Assembly (NCBI GenBank): GCA_016858145.1
Contig: JAEHOE010000034.1
Span: 310,001-374,000, forward strand
DNA: 64,000 bases
Direction: 5' to 3'
Source: Edaphochlamys debaryana
Lineage: Eukaryota > Chlorophyta > Chlorophyceae > Chlamydomonadales
Shown: in pieces, positions 32,601 through 44,700 of the stretch
Numbering within the stretch: the stretch's first letter is position 1
Layout: every line of letters starts with the position of its first letter
Translations under genes and position numbers: made by a program
The notes under the pieces: model-generated
Told to the model about the DNA's origin: nothing
What the model saw: the letters and a program-made list of their open reading frames with translations, nothing else
Database searches by the model: none

Positions 32601-35600
32601 CGGCCGAGCCGGGGCCCGGGCCCGGGCCCAGGCCCGGGCCGGGCCCGAGGCCAGGGTTGTGGGTCGGCCGGGTGTCGTACACCGGGCCCACGGGCCCGCC
32701 GGCGCTGGAGTGGCGGCCGGAGGGGGCGGGCGAGCGAGGGCCGGCGGCGCCGGGCCCGGCGGGCCGGGGGAGGGTGACGTTGGCGGCGGCGAGGTTGGTG
32801 GCGGCGAGGCTGGACAGGCAGCCGGCGGCGCCACCAGTACGGCCCGTGCCGGCGGCGGCGCTCGAGGGGCAGGGCGATGGGGACCGGTCCGACCCGTCGT
32901 CGATGATCTCAACCGACGGGCTGGGGCTGGGCTGCCGCCCGCATGCAAACACGGGCCCCGGCCCAGGCCCCAGCTCATGTTTGACCAATCCCATATCGGC
33001 TTTGACCTCCTCCGGCTTAATCTCCGTCTTGATTACAGCCTTGGCATCCACAGGGCCTGAAGGGTCGGGTTTGACGGCCCCGGGGTCGAGCTTGAGGCCC
33101 AGGCCAAGGCCCGGCTCGAACTTGACTGGGCCCAGCCCGGGCCCAAGCAGGCCCGCGGGGTCCTCCTTGACCTCCGGCTTCACCGCGAGCGAAGCGGGCA
33201 CGTCGCCCCCGCTGCCCCCGGCCCCGCCTCCGCCAGCGCGCTCTTCCTGCCCCGCTGACGCCTCCGCCTCCGCCGCCGCCGCTGCTGCTGCTGCCGCCGC
33301 CGCCTCCAGGCGGCTCTCCGCCAGCATGTCGACGGCGGCGCCCGCTGCCTCCTCCGCCTCCGCCGCGCCCGACGCCTCCCGCTCCGCCCGCAGCGCCCCC
33401 AGCCGTACGCCGTACAGGTCCACGTCCTCCTCCCCGGGGTCCTCCCGTACCATGGGGTCCTCCTCCTCGGGCCCATCCGGGCCCTCCCCGGGCCCGGGCC
33501 CAAGCCCCTCCTCGTCCTCGTCCCTCAGCTCCAGCAGCTCAAGCTCCCCGCCGTCCTGCTCCACGGGAACCGAATCGTCGTCGAACGGAAGTCCAAGCGT
33601 CGAGCCGCCGCCCAGGGTACCCGTTGTCGCGGTGCTGCCGCCCCCGGCGCTGTACGCCTGGCTGGGACCCGGCCCGGGCCCGCCAGGGCCCGAGCCCGGC
33701 CCCGGCCCCGGCCCCGCGCCCTGCCCCCCCTCCTCCCCATCCTGCTCCTCCTCCTCCTCCTCCTCCTCTCCATTCCCCCTCGCCCCATTCCCTGCGCGCC
33801 GCAGCCCCGAGCCGTCCCCGTCCCCGTCCCGGTCCTCCGGGTTGGTGTGGGTGACGATGAGGGATATGGTGGTGACGGTCTTGCCCAGCCCCTGGTCGTC
33901 CGCCAGGATGCCCCCCCGCGGCTCGGGGCCCGACTCGCGGCGCACCATCCATGCCAGGGCCATGCGCTGGTGGCGGAGGGTGGTCACCTGCAGCGTCTTC
34001 TGCGGAGGGGTGGTGGTCGAGGGGGAGGGAGGGAGGGAGGGAGGGAGGGAGGGAGTAAGCGGGAGATGGAGAGGTAAGAAGGAGAGGGGATGATACGGAG
34101 GCGGAGGGTGGTCACCTGCAGCGTCTTCTGCGGAGGGGTGGTGGTCGAGGGGAAGGGAGGGAGGGAGGGAGGGAGTAAGCGGGAGATGGAGAGGTAAGAA
34201 GGAGAGGGGATGATACGGAGGCGGAGGGTGGTCACCTGCAGCGTCTTCTGCGGAGGGGTGGTGGTCGAGGGGGAGGGAGGGAGGGAGGGAGTAAGCGGGA
34301 GATGGAGAGGTAAGAAGGAGAGGGGATGATACGGAGGCGGAGGGTGGTCACCTGCAGCGTCTTCTGCGGAGGGGTGGTGGAGGAGGGGAAGGGAGGGCAG
34401 GGGGGCATGTTCAGGCGGGTGTTTGTTGGTGTGGGAGTGCGGGGGTGTGGGACACATGCGCTGGTGGCGGAGGGTTGCGACCTGCAGCGTCTTCTGCGGG
34501 GGTGATGGTAGGGTGCGATGCGGGCCGGGGGCATTGTGAGGTGGAGGAGGGGTGCGAGGGAGAAGGAGAGGGAGAGGCGCGACTAGTCCTTGTACGGGGT
34601 GTGGCTCGGGCGAGGGTGGACGGCAGGCCAGGGGCTATTCCGTCGCTATCCAAACCCTCTCCCAACCTTGCCCCGCTCCACGGTTGGCCTCCAACCCCAC
34701 CCCCCTAACTTAACCCCCAGCCCACGCACTGGCGGCGGCTCCAGCTCCTCGAGGCCGTTGACCTGCAGTGACTCGATGACCGCCCGCAGCGCCGCCTGGT
34801 GCTCCGACACGGGGACTGCAAGGGGGTGGGTGCGCGTGTGAGGAAAGGAGGCGACGTGGGATAAGGACGTGGGATGGGTTGAGGATGGGATGAAAGGTAC
34901 GGTGAGGAGGATGCGGATGAGGGACGGGGATGGGATGAGAGCGTGGGATGCGGATGGAAGAAGGGAGGGCAGGAGCGGTGGCCGTGCGTGGGCGCAGTTG
35001 GCAGCACATGCAGGCCCCCGGGCGGTGCCACGCAGCGTTCCGTCCCCGCCCCGCTCCCCCCACCTCCCGCGGGCCCCTCCCTCCACCTCCCGCGGGCCCC
35101 TCCCTCCACCTCCCGCGGGCCCCTCCCTCCACCTCCCGCGGGCCCCTCCCTCCACCTCCCGCGGGCCCCTCCCTCCACCGTCCCCGGGCCCCTCCCTCCA
35201 CCTCCCCCGGGCCCCTCCCTCCACCGTCCCCGGGCCCCTCCCTCCACCGTCCCCGGGCCCCTCCCTCCACCGTCCCCGGGCCCCTCCAGCCCACGCACCT
35301 TTGCCCGTGGCGCCGTCCCGCGATGGTGCCACCGAGCCGGCCGCCCCCGTCCGCACCACCGCGCCCGAACCCGAGACCACCGCCGGCCCCAGCCCCGCGC
35401 TGCCGCCAGGGCTTCCGACCGCCCCCGCCATCGCTCCCGTCACCACCCCAGTCACGACCGTGCGGGAGCCGGGGGGGCTACCGCCCACGCCCCCGGCGGC
35501 CGCCCCCCGCATGCGGTCCGCGAGGGAGGTGGCGTCGAGGCCCCCCAGGCGCGTGGGGGTGCCCCCCTGGACCACCTGTGGACGGGGTCGGGGCACGTGG

Positions 35601-37622
35601 GTGGGTGGGTGTGGTGGCGATGGGTGATGCAGAGGTGAGGCCCTGACGACGAAGCCGCCTCTTTGCATTGTACTAGAGCGGCCGTATGTTGATCGTCGGC
35701 GGTCCATTCGCCATACAGGCGCGTCCGCTGAGCCCGCCGTTGTCAGTCACCCCCTGAGCCTGCCCCACGCCCGGGCCTTACTCAATGGCGGCCCTTTCCC
35801 CCATCCCGAGGTACACATCCCGTCCACCCACATGTTGCTAAATTAGGGTCAGCACACATCCCGCCCACCCAGCCGCCAGCGCCACCCACCGGCCATCCGG
35901 TCGTCACCCGGGCGCCCGCAAACGCCATGCCACCGGCCTGCTGCGGCCCGGGCCCCGCCCCCGCCAGCTGCTGCGCGTGCTGCGCGGCCCCCGTCTGCAC
36001 GCCACGCGCCGCAGCCGCCGCCGCCAGCCGCGCCGCCGCCAGCTGCTGCACGTGCTGCGCCTGCTGCGCCACCAGGGCCTGCATGCGCTCCGCCTCTAGC
36101 AGCTGGATGTGCCCTGCCAGCTTAGCCTCCGCCGAGGCCAGGCGCTGCCGCTCCGCCTCCGTCAGCGGCCGGGAGCCGCCGCCGTCGAGCGGGATGGTGC
36201 CCTCACGCAGGCGCGCGGTCACGGTGGCCAGGTGCGCCCGCAGCTCGGCCTCCTTGGCACTGGGCTGGCGAAGGTCGGGCGCGGCGGGGTCAGGCTGGGG
36301 TTGGGGTTGTGGGGGTTGGGGCTGTGGAGGCTGGGGCTGGGGCTGGGGATGGGCGTGGGGGTAGGGCTGCTGCTGCAGCGGGGGGTGCTCCGGGCCCGCG
36401 GGTGCGGTGGCGTGGCGCTTTGAGTGGAGCCCTGCATCAGCGAACGTGAGGGGAGGGAACGGGAGGGAAGGGAAAGGCGGGTGCGGGTAAGGGTGGAAGG
36501 GCCCAGAACCGCGGGCACGACGGCCCCCTCCCTGGCGTGGGTTGCACGCGGTCTCGCCCCTGATGCAGACCAGTTCCTGGGTACCAGGTCGGCAGAGCAA
36601 GTCCTCTAGCCAACCCTTGTCAAGCAGACCTCGGCAACCCACCCCGCCTGCAATGCTGCAAGGCAGCAACCCCCTCCTCAACCCCAAGCAGAGGAGGCGC
36701 GGGCCCTGACCCCCCACGCCCACCCACCCGCAGCGCCGGGCTCTCCCTCCAAGCGCCGCTTCTGGCCGCCGCCGCCGCCGGCCCCCGAGGGCCCCTCCCC
36801 GTCGTCGGTCAGGTCCACCACCTCATCCCCGCCGCCGCCGCCGTGAACACCGTTGCCACCAGACGGCCCCTGCTGCTGGTGAGGATAGTACGGTTGCTGC
36901 TGCTGCTGCTGCTGCTGCAACCGCAGCTGCTGCGCCGCCATGGCTTGCTGTTGCGCCAGGGCCGCCATGGCTTGCTGTTGCTGCAGCAACTGTTGCTGCT
37001 GTTGCTGTTGCTGTGCCATCTGTTGCTGTGCCATCTGTTGCTGTTGCTGTTGCAGTGCCTGCGCCTGCGCCTGCTGCTGCGCCTGCTGCGCGAGCATGGC
37101 CTGGCGCTGCTGGAGGGCCGCCTGGGCCTGTGCCTGTGCCTGGGCTTGGGCCTGGGCCTGGGCCTGGGCCTGCGCCAAAGCTAGGGCCTGCGCCTGCTGT
37201 TGCGCCAGGGCCGCCTGCTGAGCGAGGGAGGCGGCCTGCCCCTGGCCCTGCCCTTGGTTCTGCCCCTGCCCCTGGCCCTGCCCCTCCCCTTGCGCCGGCC
37301 CCTGTGCCTGCTGCGCCTGCTGCGCCTGCTGCTGCTGGCGGAAGGCCATGGCCCGGCGTGCCATGTCCCCCACACCCACACCCGCAACCCCGGCCCCATC
37401 CGCCCCGGGGACCAAGCGCTGCTGCTGATTAGGGCTGGGCAGCTGCCCCGCGCCAGCCTGCTGGGGCGACCCCAGGCCCAGCCCATTGCCGGCATGTGGG
37501 TCGGCCTGGTGGGGACCAAGGGAAGCGACGGCCGGGGCTCCCGCACCCCAGGTCGCCTCCGGCTGAGCCCCGAACCCGCCGGTTGCGGGGTACCCCGCCC
37601 CCGGCCCCCCGCCAGCCGGCAT
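26676..37622 (-). CDS. SNF2-family ATPase with RING finger (Rad5/HLTF-like, CHR27/28 type)
   Basis: Twenty exons keep phase: 37622-36728, 36431-35908, 35575-35299, 34815-34730, 33999-32386, 32027-31911, 31566-31519, 31301-31222, 30894-30751, 30583-30472, 30301-30176, 29889-29739, 29586-29395, 29086-28905, 28555-28491, 28309-28171, 27840-27761, 27506-27425, 27204-27084, 26875-26676. The product is about 1744 residues. The N-terminus is Gln/Ala-rich. The ATPase has motif [10 protein letters not shown] (about 628), an acidic insert of some 430 residues, [12 protein letters not shown], Walker [12 protein letters not shown], and SGTPIQN. A C3HC4 RING (CPCC...CGHVFCAQC...CPAC, from about 1424) precedes the helicase C lobe ([19 protein letters not shown]). 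This order and wording match plant CHR27/CHR28 (FRG1/FRG2), which remodel chromatin and support DNA methylation. Relatives ubiquitinate through RING. The start is uncertain: the frame is open up to an acceptor at 37871, so an upstream exon may exist. Confidence 0.88.
27595..27640 (-). repeat. Diverged echo of the [10 protein letters not shown] exon start
   Basis: Inside the intron 27760-27507 the minus strand repeats an acceptor (CCCAAG) followed by codons reading [10 protein letters not shown]. This is a diverged copy of the true exon start at 27506 ([11 protein letters not shown]). The frame ends at a stop soon after, so the echo is non-functional. The copies lie about 120 bases apart. Confidence 0.7.
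28005..28170 (+). repeat. Intronic pyrimidine minisatellite in the SNF2 gene
   Basis: On the plus strand, blocks such as TGTCCCTCCCTTTCGTCCTC and CCCTCCGTTCCCTCCC recur about twice with a period near 70-75 bases, built from smaller TGTCCCTCC units. The tract fills the intron between exons 28309-28171 and 27840-27761. Confidence 0.75.
29118..29168 (+). repeat. Seven-base tandem repeat GGGGTCA
   Basis: About seven copies of GGGGTCA lie in the intron between exons 29586-29395 and 29086-28905 of the SNF2 gene. It is an ordinary microsatellite-like expansion. Confidence 0.85.
30836..31015 (-). repeat. Duplicated Walker B exon start in the SNF2 gene
   Basis: About 60 bases at 30836-30898 recur at 30955-31015 with very few differences. 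Each copy carries a splice acceptor and the codons VVL(D/E)[13 protein letters not shown]. The copy joined to the rest of the exon (30894) reads DEAQ. The upstream copy, now intronic, reads EEAQ and has no usable continuation. The spacing is 119 bases. Confidence 0.9.
32277..32415 (-). repeat. Duplicated donor-side exon edge (HVYHG)
   Basis: The end of the large SNF2 exon (codons VHVYHGK, donor GTGAGG at 32386) is echoed 106 bases further into the intron, near 32281, as VHVYHGE followed by GTGAGG. About 24 bases match, with one substitution. Confidence 0.8.
33985..34502 (-). repeat. Five-fold tandem repeat of a splice acceptor and exon start
   Basis: The plus-strand string ACCTGCAGCGTCTTCTGCGG occurs near 33986, 34114, 34234, 34350 and 34480, with spacings of about 128, 120, 116 and 130 bases. 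On the minus strand each copy is a CCGCAG acceptor followed by the codons KTLQV(T/A)TLR. Only the copy at 33999 opens into the long SNF2 exon. The most distal copy (34456-34502) still reads [13 protein letters not shown]. The units between also share a GGGAGTAAGCGGGAGATGG segment and (GGGA)n runs of changing length. Confidence 0.92.
35045..35287 (+). repeat. Intronic minisatellite, about 20-base unit
   Basis: About twelve units of CCCTCCCTCCACC(T/G)(C/T)CC(C/G)(C/G)GGGC type occur in the SNF2 intron between exons 35575-35299 and 34815-34730. Two unit variants form separate blocks: CCTCCCGCGGG first, CCGTCCCCGGG later. Confidence 0.88.
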
Positions 37623-38712
37623 GGCCCCCGGCTGGGCGGGGTAGGCCGACGCCGGCTGCTGAGGCTGAGGTGGGAGCGCCTGGGATTGCGCCGGTTGCGG
37701 ATGGGAATGGGCCTGGTCTGGGCCCCACGACGCGGCGGGTCCTGTGGTGGAGGCCGTCGGACCGCCCCCGCCGCCGGCACCGTCGCCCAGGCCGGCCGGC
37801 GGGGCCGAGTTTGCTGCGGGGCTGAGGCGCGGGGTGAGGTCCAGAGCTCCAGGGGGTGGCCATGCGTTCGCCTGAGGAGGGGAGGCGCGGGCGGGCGTGG
37901 GCAGTAGCTTCTAGACAGCGCAGGTGCGTGGAGGAGGAGCGCGCCCGCAGGGGTGATGCCCGTGCAAACATCAGCGCCAAAGGCGCAGCAGCGGGCGCTC
38001 GGGTCGCAGCGAGTATCATGCTCGCTGCTTCGCGCTCTCGGTGCAGCTCGCGCGCGAGCGTCGGCGCACCTGCGCAGGCTGCACGCCGGCACCAGAGCCC
38101 GAGCTCTCCTCCCGTGGCTTTGTGCGAGCCATGAGCATGGCCCGCAGCACGTCTTGCACCCTGCATCGCGGCGACAACGTGGGTGAGCAACCGAGCGCGA
38201 GGCACGCGAGATGTCGTCGGCGAAGGCCCAGCCGCGTACCTGTCTCCCATAGCGCTCGGTGCTGGTCTTCCCTTTGTTACGCTCCTAGACCACTGCGTGC
38301 GTTGGCAGCACGCCCGGCAGCGGCTCCGGAAGCATTTCGCCAACCAAAACACGCCGGGCGTAAGGATTAGCGGGGGTTGAGGGGGTTTCGTGCTGGTGTA
38401 TTACGTTGCACAGGGCAGTGGGTCGGAGTGCGGTTTGGAGGCCACTGCCATCGCAACTCCCATCCCCGGGAACAGCAGCGACTTTGTCCGACTCTCCAGC
38501 ACTCATAGGAAACCCCGTTTGTACACATACCGAACTGTTAATGCCCGGGTTGAGTTCGGGCCCCGCGCACGAAGCGCGGGCCCGCGGGGAAACTACGCGA
38601 GGGGGCCTACTTGACCTCACGTGAACGTCAGAAAAGGATGTTGGGGCATACGTGATCATCTTACATCGATCTAGCCCGCGACGGGGCCTTCTTATACGCG
38701 GGCGGAGTCGTC
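37623..38712. promoter_or_regulatory. Shared upstream region of two divergent genes
   Basis: The SNF2 gene reads leftwards from about 37.6-37.9 kb (or from an unplaced upstream exon) and the large unknown-family gene reads rightwards from 38713. The space between must carry both promoters. No TATA box or specific element is claimed. Part of the left half may be an additional SNF2 5' exon, since minus-strand frames stay open to about 38350. Confidence 0.45.
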
Positions 38713-41700
38713 ATGTGGAGGACCCTGAAGAGCACGGCGGATGTGTTCCTCAAGACCTCAATTGCACAGCAGGATGAGAGCAGACAGCGGCTGGACAGGG
38801 AGGCGCAGGAGCTGCAAACACAAGTCAAGGTACGCGGCTGTCGTCTTGACCGCAGCCTCACCGCCCTCTGCCGGCCTCGTCACGGGGACGCATAGCATCC
38901 TCCATCATTCGGCTGGCTGGGTAGGCACACTCACCCCAACAAGTCGTGCACCCGACCCATCCATGCATCCCCCGCCCAGGACCTGCTCGCCACGTACCCG
39001 GATGAGGGCTCCGGCGTGCCGATCTCCTCACAGCACGGCGCGTCCGGAGCTGGAGTTGGTGGGGATGCGGGCGCGAGCACGTCTACCCCCAGCAAGGCCA
39101 GCCTGGAGGAGGTGGCACAGCTGCTCACGCGCCTCTGCGACCAGCCGACCCCGCCCGATCATCTCGCGGGTGCACCCAACGCCATCCCGTCGCCCCGGTT
39201 CGTGGCCCCAACCATGCCACGTGGCCACGCCGCCTTCACTGCAGAGCCCGGGGGCAGGCAGCCGCCGGGACACCTGCACGTGCGCTGGGGGGGTTGGCCC
39301 CAAGGGACCCGGGACGGGTCGAAGCCGCGCAGTGCTGGATGTCATCGTAGCAGCTGGCCTAGCTGGGAAGGGACGTACAGCGTAGTCTCTTCAAGGGACC
39401 TGAATAGGTCGAAGGGGCGGTTGGAAGGAAAGGGAGGCTGGAGGGCGACAGTATGAGAGCACCACATGCTTGCTGGATCCGGGAGCGGCCTGACCTTGGA
39501 CCCGGGACACACGGCCATCAAGGATGCTCCCAGCAGTCCGCCCGACGGTCGGTGATACCACCCCCTTCCCTCCCCCGCACCCCTTTCTGCGCAGTCGGAC
39601 ATCCCATCTCTGAGGTGGGATGCCGCCTGCCCCGCGGGCGCCCTGCCCGCAGGCGGCGGCGCCTACGCCGGGGCGGGGGCGGGGGCCCCGGGGGCCCTCA
39701 GCCGGCGCGTGCCGACGCACGTACGGCAGTCGCGGCTGGAGCTGGACGAAGACGGGGAGCTGCAGCAGGTGGGTTCACGGTAGTCAGCGGGTTGGGTGGG
39801 TGGGTGGTCAAGTTTGCTGGTGCTGGGGGGTGGGGGGGGGGGGTCGGGGGGGTCGGGTCAGTCAGCGGTTGTGTGGGGTTGGAAAAGTGAACGGGTGGGT
39901 GGGTGGGTGGGTAAATTTAAGCGATGAGGTAAACCCAAGCGAGGAGGAGGAGGGGCAGCAGGAGGTGGGTGCAGTCAGTGTGGGGATGGCGAAAAGTGGG
40001 TTATGGGGGCCCGGGTGCGTGTGCTGGCGATCTGGTCCGTCGGGTGGGATAGGATAGTTTGGAGCGGGGCGGGTGGGATGGCAAGGGGTTTTGGTGGGGC
40101 CTGGCAGGGGTCGACGGCATGAGGCACAAGGGCTGGGGGCACGCGTTGGATACCAGGACGGTGGTGGGGCGGGCGGTTGAGAAGGCTGAGCACGCCCTTG
40201 CGGGTTGGGGCTCGCTGGCACGTGGGCGGAGTGAGAAGGCGTGGACGGCGGCCGTACGCAGGGCCCCCTGAGTTTGAGAGGTCAGCATGTCGTCAGGTGT
40301 GTCTCAAGGTCGCCTGGCGGCAGGCGGCCAGCGCGGGCCGAGTAGGGGCTGCACACCTGCTACGTGCTGTCATCGCCGAGCTCTGCACGGCCCCGGCCCT
40401 GCAGTGCCACACCCACATGCCCGCACCGACAACTCCCCCTCTCCTTCCCCCCCTCCCCTCCCCTCCCTTCCCCACACCACCCCTCTCCGCAGCGCCCCCG
40501 CGAGCTGCCCGTGCCCCTGGACGCCCAGCTGTGTCTGCGCCAGGCGCACCCCGACGTGTCCCCCATCGGCATCCACCACCTGCTGCTGGAGGAGGCCGTC
40601 GAGATGGACGCGCTGCCGGAGCGGGACGACATGGTGGGGGGGTGGGGGTGAAGGAGGAGAGGGGGAGGGGGGGAGAGGGAGAGGGAGAGGGGGCTGACAC
40701 GGGCAGGGGGGGATGGCAAAGGGAGGAATGGGGGTTGAAGGTAAGGGGGGCGAAGCGCTGCAGGAGCGGGACTGCGCGGGGGTGGTGGGGTGGGGTGGGG
40801 TGGGGTAACAAGGGGCGGTGGGGCAGAAGGTGCACCGGGAGCGCGCAAGCACACGGCGTGGGCTGCCGAGGTGTGCACCCTGATGGACGCCCTTGCGACT
40901 GCCGCCGCCGCCCCCCGCCTCCCCTCCCGCCCGCCCCCCGCCTTGCACAGGTGTGGTACAAGCTGTACGCGCAGGAGGAGGAGATGGTGGGTGCGGCCGG
41001 TTGCCGGGGGGTTTTGAGGGTGGGAAAGACCGGCCAGGGCCAGGGCGGCATGGTGTTCCGTGAGGGGGGGGGGGTCCGCTGGTAACGCGGGGCCGGGGCG
41101 AGGCGGGCGGCGAGGGGCCCTGCTCACCCGCACCCCCAACCCCACCACCCCCTTTCTGTCCCCTCCCCCATGCAGCGCCGCAGCCGGGAGCTCCTGTTCA
41201 CTCTCTTCCACACCTCGGCCTGCACCCCCTCCCTGCAAACCCACGCCCCTCGCCTCACCCCTCCCCTCCCACCCCCCCCCTCTCCCTTGTCCCTTCCCAC
41301 CACCCCCATGCAGCGCCGCACCCGCGAGCTGCTCGTCACGCTCTTCCACACCTCGGCCTGCTCCGCCGACGCCTGGGCCCGCACCGCCGACGCCTTCCTG
41401 CACGGCCTGGCGCTGCCGGACCCAGAGGCGGCGCGGGCGCTGGCGCAGCTCAAGGCGCGGGGGGACGGCAAGGCTGTGTGAGCGCTTGGGGGGGGGCCTT
41501 TGGGGGAGGAAGGAAAGGGGACGGGGACGGGGGGGGGGCGGAAAGGCCGTGTGGGCCATTGGGGGCCTTTGGAGGCCGGAGACGGGGGCTGGGAGGTGGG
41601 CTCACACCCTCCCCCCCCGAAGCTGTACACTTTCGCTGAGATGCGGCTGCGTGCCCTCCTTCTTCCCTCCACGCCTTCCCCTCCCCCTCTCTCCTCCCTC

Positions 41701-44700
41701 TCCCCTCCTCTACCCCCCCCCTTTAGGGCCGAGATCGTGGTCAAGCGCTGGACGCCCGAGTCCTACCCCGAGCGCTTCGCGGAGCTCCAGAAGACGATGG
41801 ACCGCTGGCTGGGGGAGCTGCTGGAGCAGAGGGAGGTGGGAGGGGGCGGGATCGGGGTGGGGAGGGGAGGGCGGTTCACGCGGGGAAGGGGAAGCGTGCA
41901 GCCCAGTGCAGACGGCAGACGGAGGTACTGGGGCAGCGGGAGGTGAGCAGGTGACCAGGGAGGTCGGACGCGGGGTGCGATTTGGGTTGGAAGCGCGGGC
42001 TGGAAGCCTGGAACGGGGGGCACGGGGTAATGAAAGGAGGGGGCTGCGCGCTGGACATGCTGGACGTGCAGCGTGCACGCTGACTGCGCGCTGTCTCTTC
42101 AGGAGGAGGCGGATCGGCTGACCTTCACATTCGCCTCCTCCCAACCCCCCTCCCTCCCCCCGCCCGACGACCCTTCCCTCCCCCCTCAGGAGGAGACGGA
42201 CCAGGAGCGCAGCGCCTTCCAGGGCCGCTACAAGCGGAGCGCAGTGGTGCGGCAGGGCGGCACGGAGGCGGGCGCGGGCGCAGCCACGGCCGCGGCGGCG
42301 GCGGCGGGCGAGCTCAAGGGCCGGGAGTCCAGGTGCGGGGGGCACGAGGCTGTATGGAGAGGGCTGCGCGGGGGGATGCGGTGCGGCACCCCACGGCCGC
42401 ACCCTGCACCCTCTGATGGGCTTGGTGGCTACCGCCAAACCTTTTCTCTCGGGTTTCCTGTACGACAATCACCCCCACACCCCTCCACCTTCCTGTCGCC
42501 CGCGCCCAACCGCCCCGCCCCATGCCCTTCCACTGGGCCCCCGGCTCGCCTCCCTCACCAACTCGGGCACACAGGCCTATCTCGCCCCCCTCCACCCCGC
42601 ATCACATCACCTACCTTTCACCACCCCATGCCCCTCCAATGGGTCCCCAGGCGCGCGCTGCCCTCGCGCGGCAGCAGCAGGGCCGCCGCCGAGCCGTCCG
42701 AGTCCCAGGCGGCGCGGGAGGCGGCGTTCCGGTACCACGAGTACGACTTCGTGACGTACAAGCTCAACATCATGCCGTTCACGTATCTGCAGGTGTGTAC
42801 GGCAGTTGTATGGCTGAAGTTAAGGGACCGTGATGACGATCCCACCGTAATCGGCCTGGGGTAGCGAGCTGTGGATGTACCGCGTGCTTCCCTGGGTGCA
42901 CCTCACACACGAACACACCGCTACCCAAACCCCCCTCCCCACCCCACCCCCTCCCAGATGGTGGGACAGAAGCTCCTGTACCACGCGACGCTGCAGGTGG
43001 GACTGGGGTTTGCGGGCCGCGGCGTGTGACCGTGCGGGACTTCGGGGGCACACGTCTCTCCACTGCTCTTTCCGCGCCCCCCCTCCTCCCAGTTGCCCCG
43101 CTGCACATGCCTCCCTCGACTTCCCCTTCTCCCCTTTACTCCCTTCCCCCTAACTTTCTATGCCCCCCCCAGGTGCCCTGCCTGCTGCAGCTGCCCGAGC
43201 GCATCCCCGAGTGGGTGCTGCGGTCGCTGTACGCCCGGCCCTTCGCGGAGGCAGTGCGCCTGGTGGGGGGGGCTGTGGGGTTGGATGGGGTGGAATGGGG
43301 GGAGACGTGTTGGGGCCTGTGTGGAGGGGGGGGGGCCTTGTGTGGGGTGGCCCCTTTGCCTAGGCAGTGCGCCTGGTGGGTGGAGGCAGTGGCGGGTGTG
43401 GGGGTGCGGAGGGGATAGGCGCCCGTGTGGGGCTGCCCCCTCGCCTAGGCAGTGTGCAGTTCAGGCTTGAGGGCTGTAGGGTTTGGCTGGTTATGGGTAG
43501 CGGGTGTATGGACGGGTAGTGCGGGTGTAGCTCAGAGCCCTTCTCCTGCCCTGCCTTGGCGCTCATCCCTCATCCCCCGCCCCTTCACTCTCCACAGGCT
43601 AACCAGAATGCGCTCAGCCTCTCCCGTCCGCCCCTGGCCCTTGCCACCCCACCCCCCACCCCTTCCCACCCCCACCCCCCAGGCGATCCAGAACGCGCTC
43701 AGTGCCGCCAGCGAGCCCCGCGGTGCCATCTCGGCCCTCATCGACGAACGCATGGCGGGGAGCAAGCAGTACCGCACCCTGCTTGACTCCAGGTGGGGCG
43801 GGGGCGGGGGTGGGTCTCGCGGCCTCGCAGGTGGCCGCCTCTGTGCAGTGTACGGAGTGACGGAGGTTATGGGGATAGGTGCTGGGGCCCAGGTCGAGTC
43901 AAGGTGGGGTGCGCCGATTGTTTGCGGCGTCTTTAGCGGTGCATGGGTGGATGGATGGGTAGGTGGGGCAGGGCGGGGGCGGCGATGGGGTGGATGGGTG
44001 GGCCGGGGGCGGCCGGCTCTGGGTGGTGGCGGGGCTGGGCCTTCATGTGGGTCGGCTGCTCGAGTGTAGGTGGGGCATGCCGGTTCCTTGCGGCGTCTTT
44101 GCCGAGCGTTGACGCCACATATACAACCACCACAACCACCGCAGGGACGAGCGGCGCCGGCGGGAGGCGCGGGACGCTGCGCTGGCGGCGGGGGGCGCCA
44201 TCGGCGGGGAGGGGCCCGGCGGCCTCGGTGGCGGCGGGGAGGGTGGCGGCGGAGGAGGCGGTGGCGATGAGGGAGAGGCGGCGCTCGCTCAGGCCCGGAA
44301 CGCGCTGGGGTACATCATGTACCTCTTCAGGTGTGTGTGGGGGGGAGGAACAGGGTGGGGTGTGAAGTTGCTCTAGTTTGGTGGGCTTCAGGTGGGCGGG
44401 GGAGCAGGGCGGGGTATGCACGCAGGGAGCTAGAGTGTTGGTGGGCGGATGAGCGTATGTGTGCTGAAGGAGGCGCGGGGATGAAGGCCACCTCGCCTCA
44501 CCGCACGCCCTCTCTGACCCTTTCCCACCCCTTCCCCACCCCTGCCCCACCCCTGCCCCACCCCTGCCCCGCCCCTGCCCCGCCCCTCCCCCTCCCCCAC
44601 GCCCAACCCTTCCCCCAGGGACGTGGCAGCCTTCGAGAAGGGCTTTGGCGAGATCCTGCGCGGCCGCGTGCTGAGGTACCCCCGCTTCCGCGGCCAGCCG

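Noticed and set aside
32327..34093. Plus-strand 588-codon open frame
   Set aside because: It overlaps the SNF2 ATPase exon, which has motif I and Ia sequences on the minus strand. Ser/Pro/Gly bias comes from reading acidic codons in reverse.
34705..35638. Repetitive Gly/Arg and Pro/Ser proteins on both strands
   Set aside because: They are translations of the intronic minisatellite at 35045-35287, bounded by good SNF2 splice sites.
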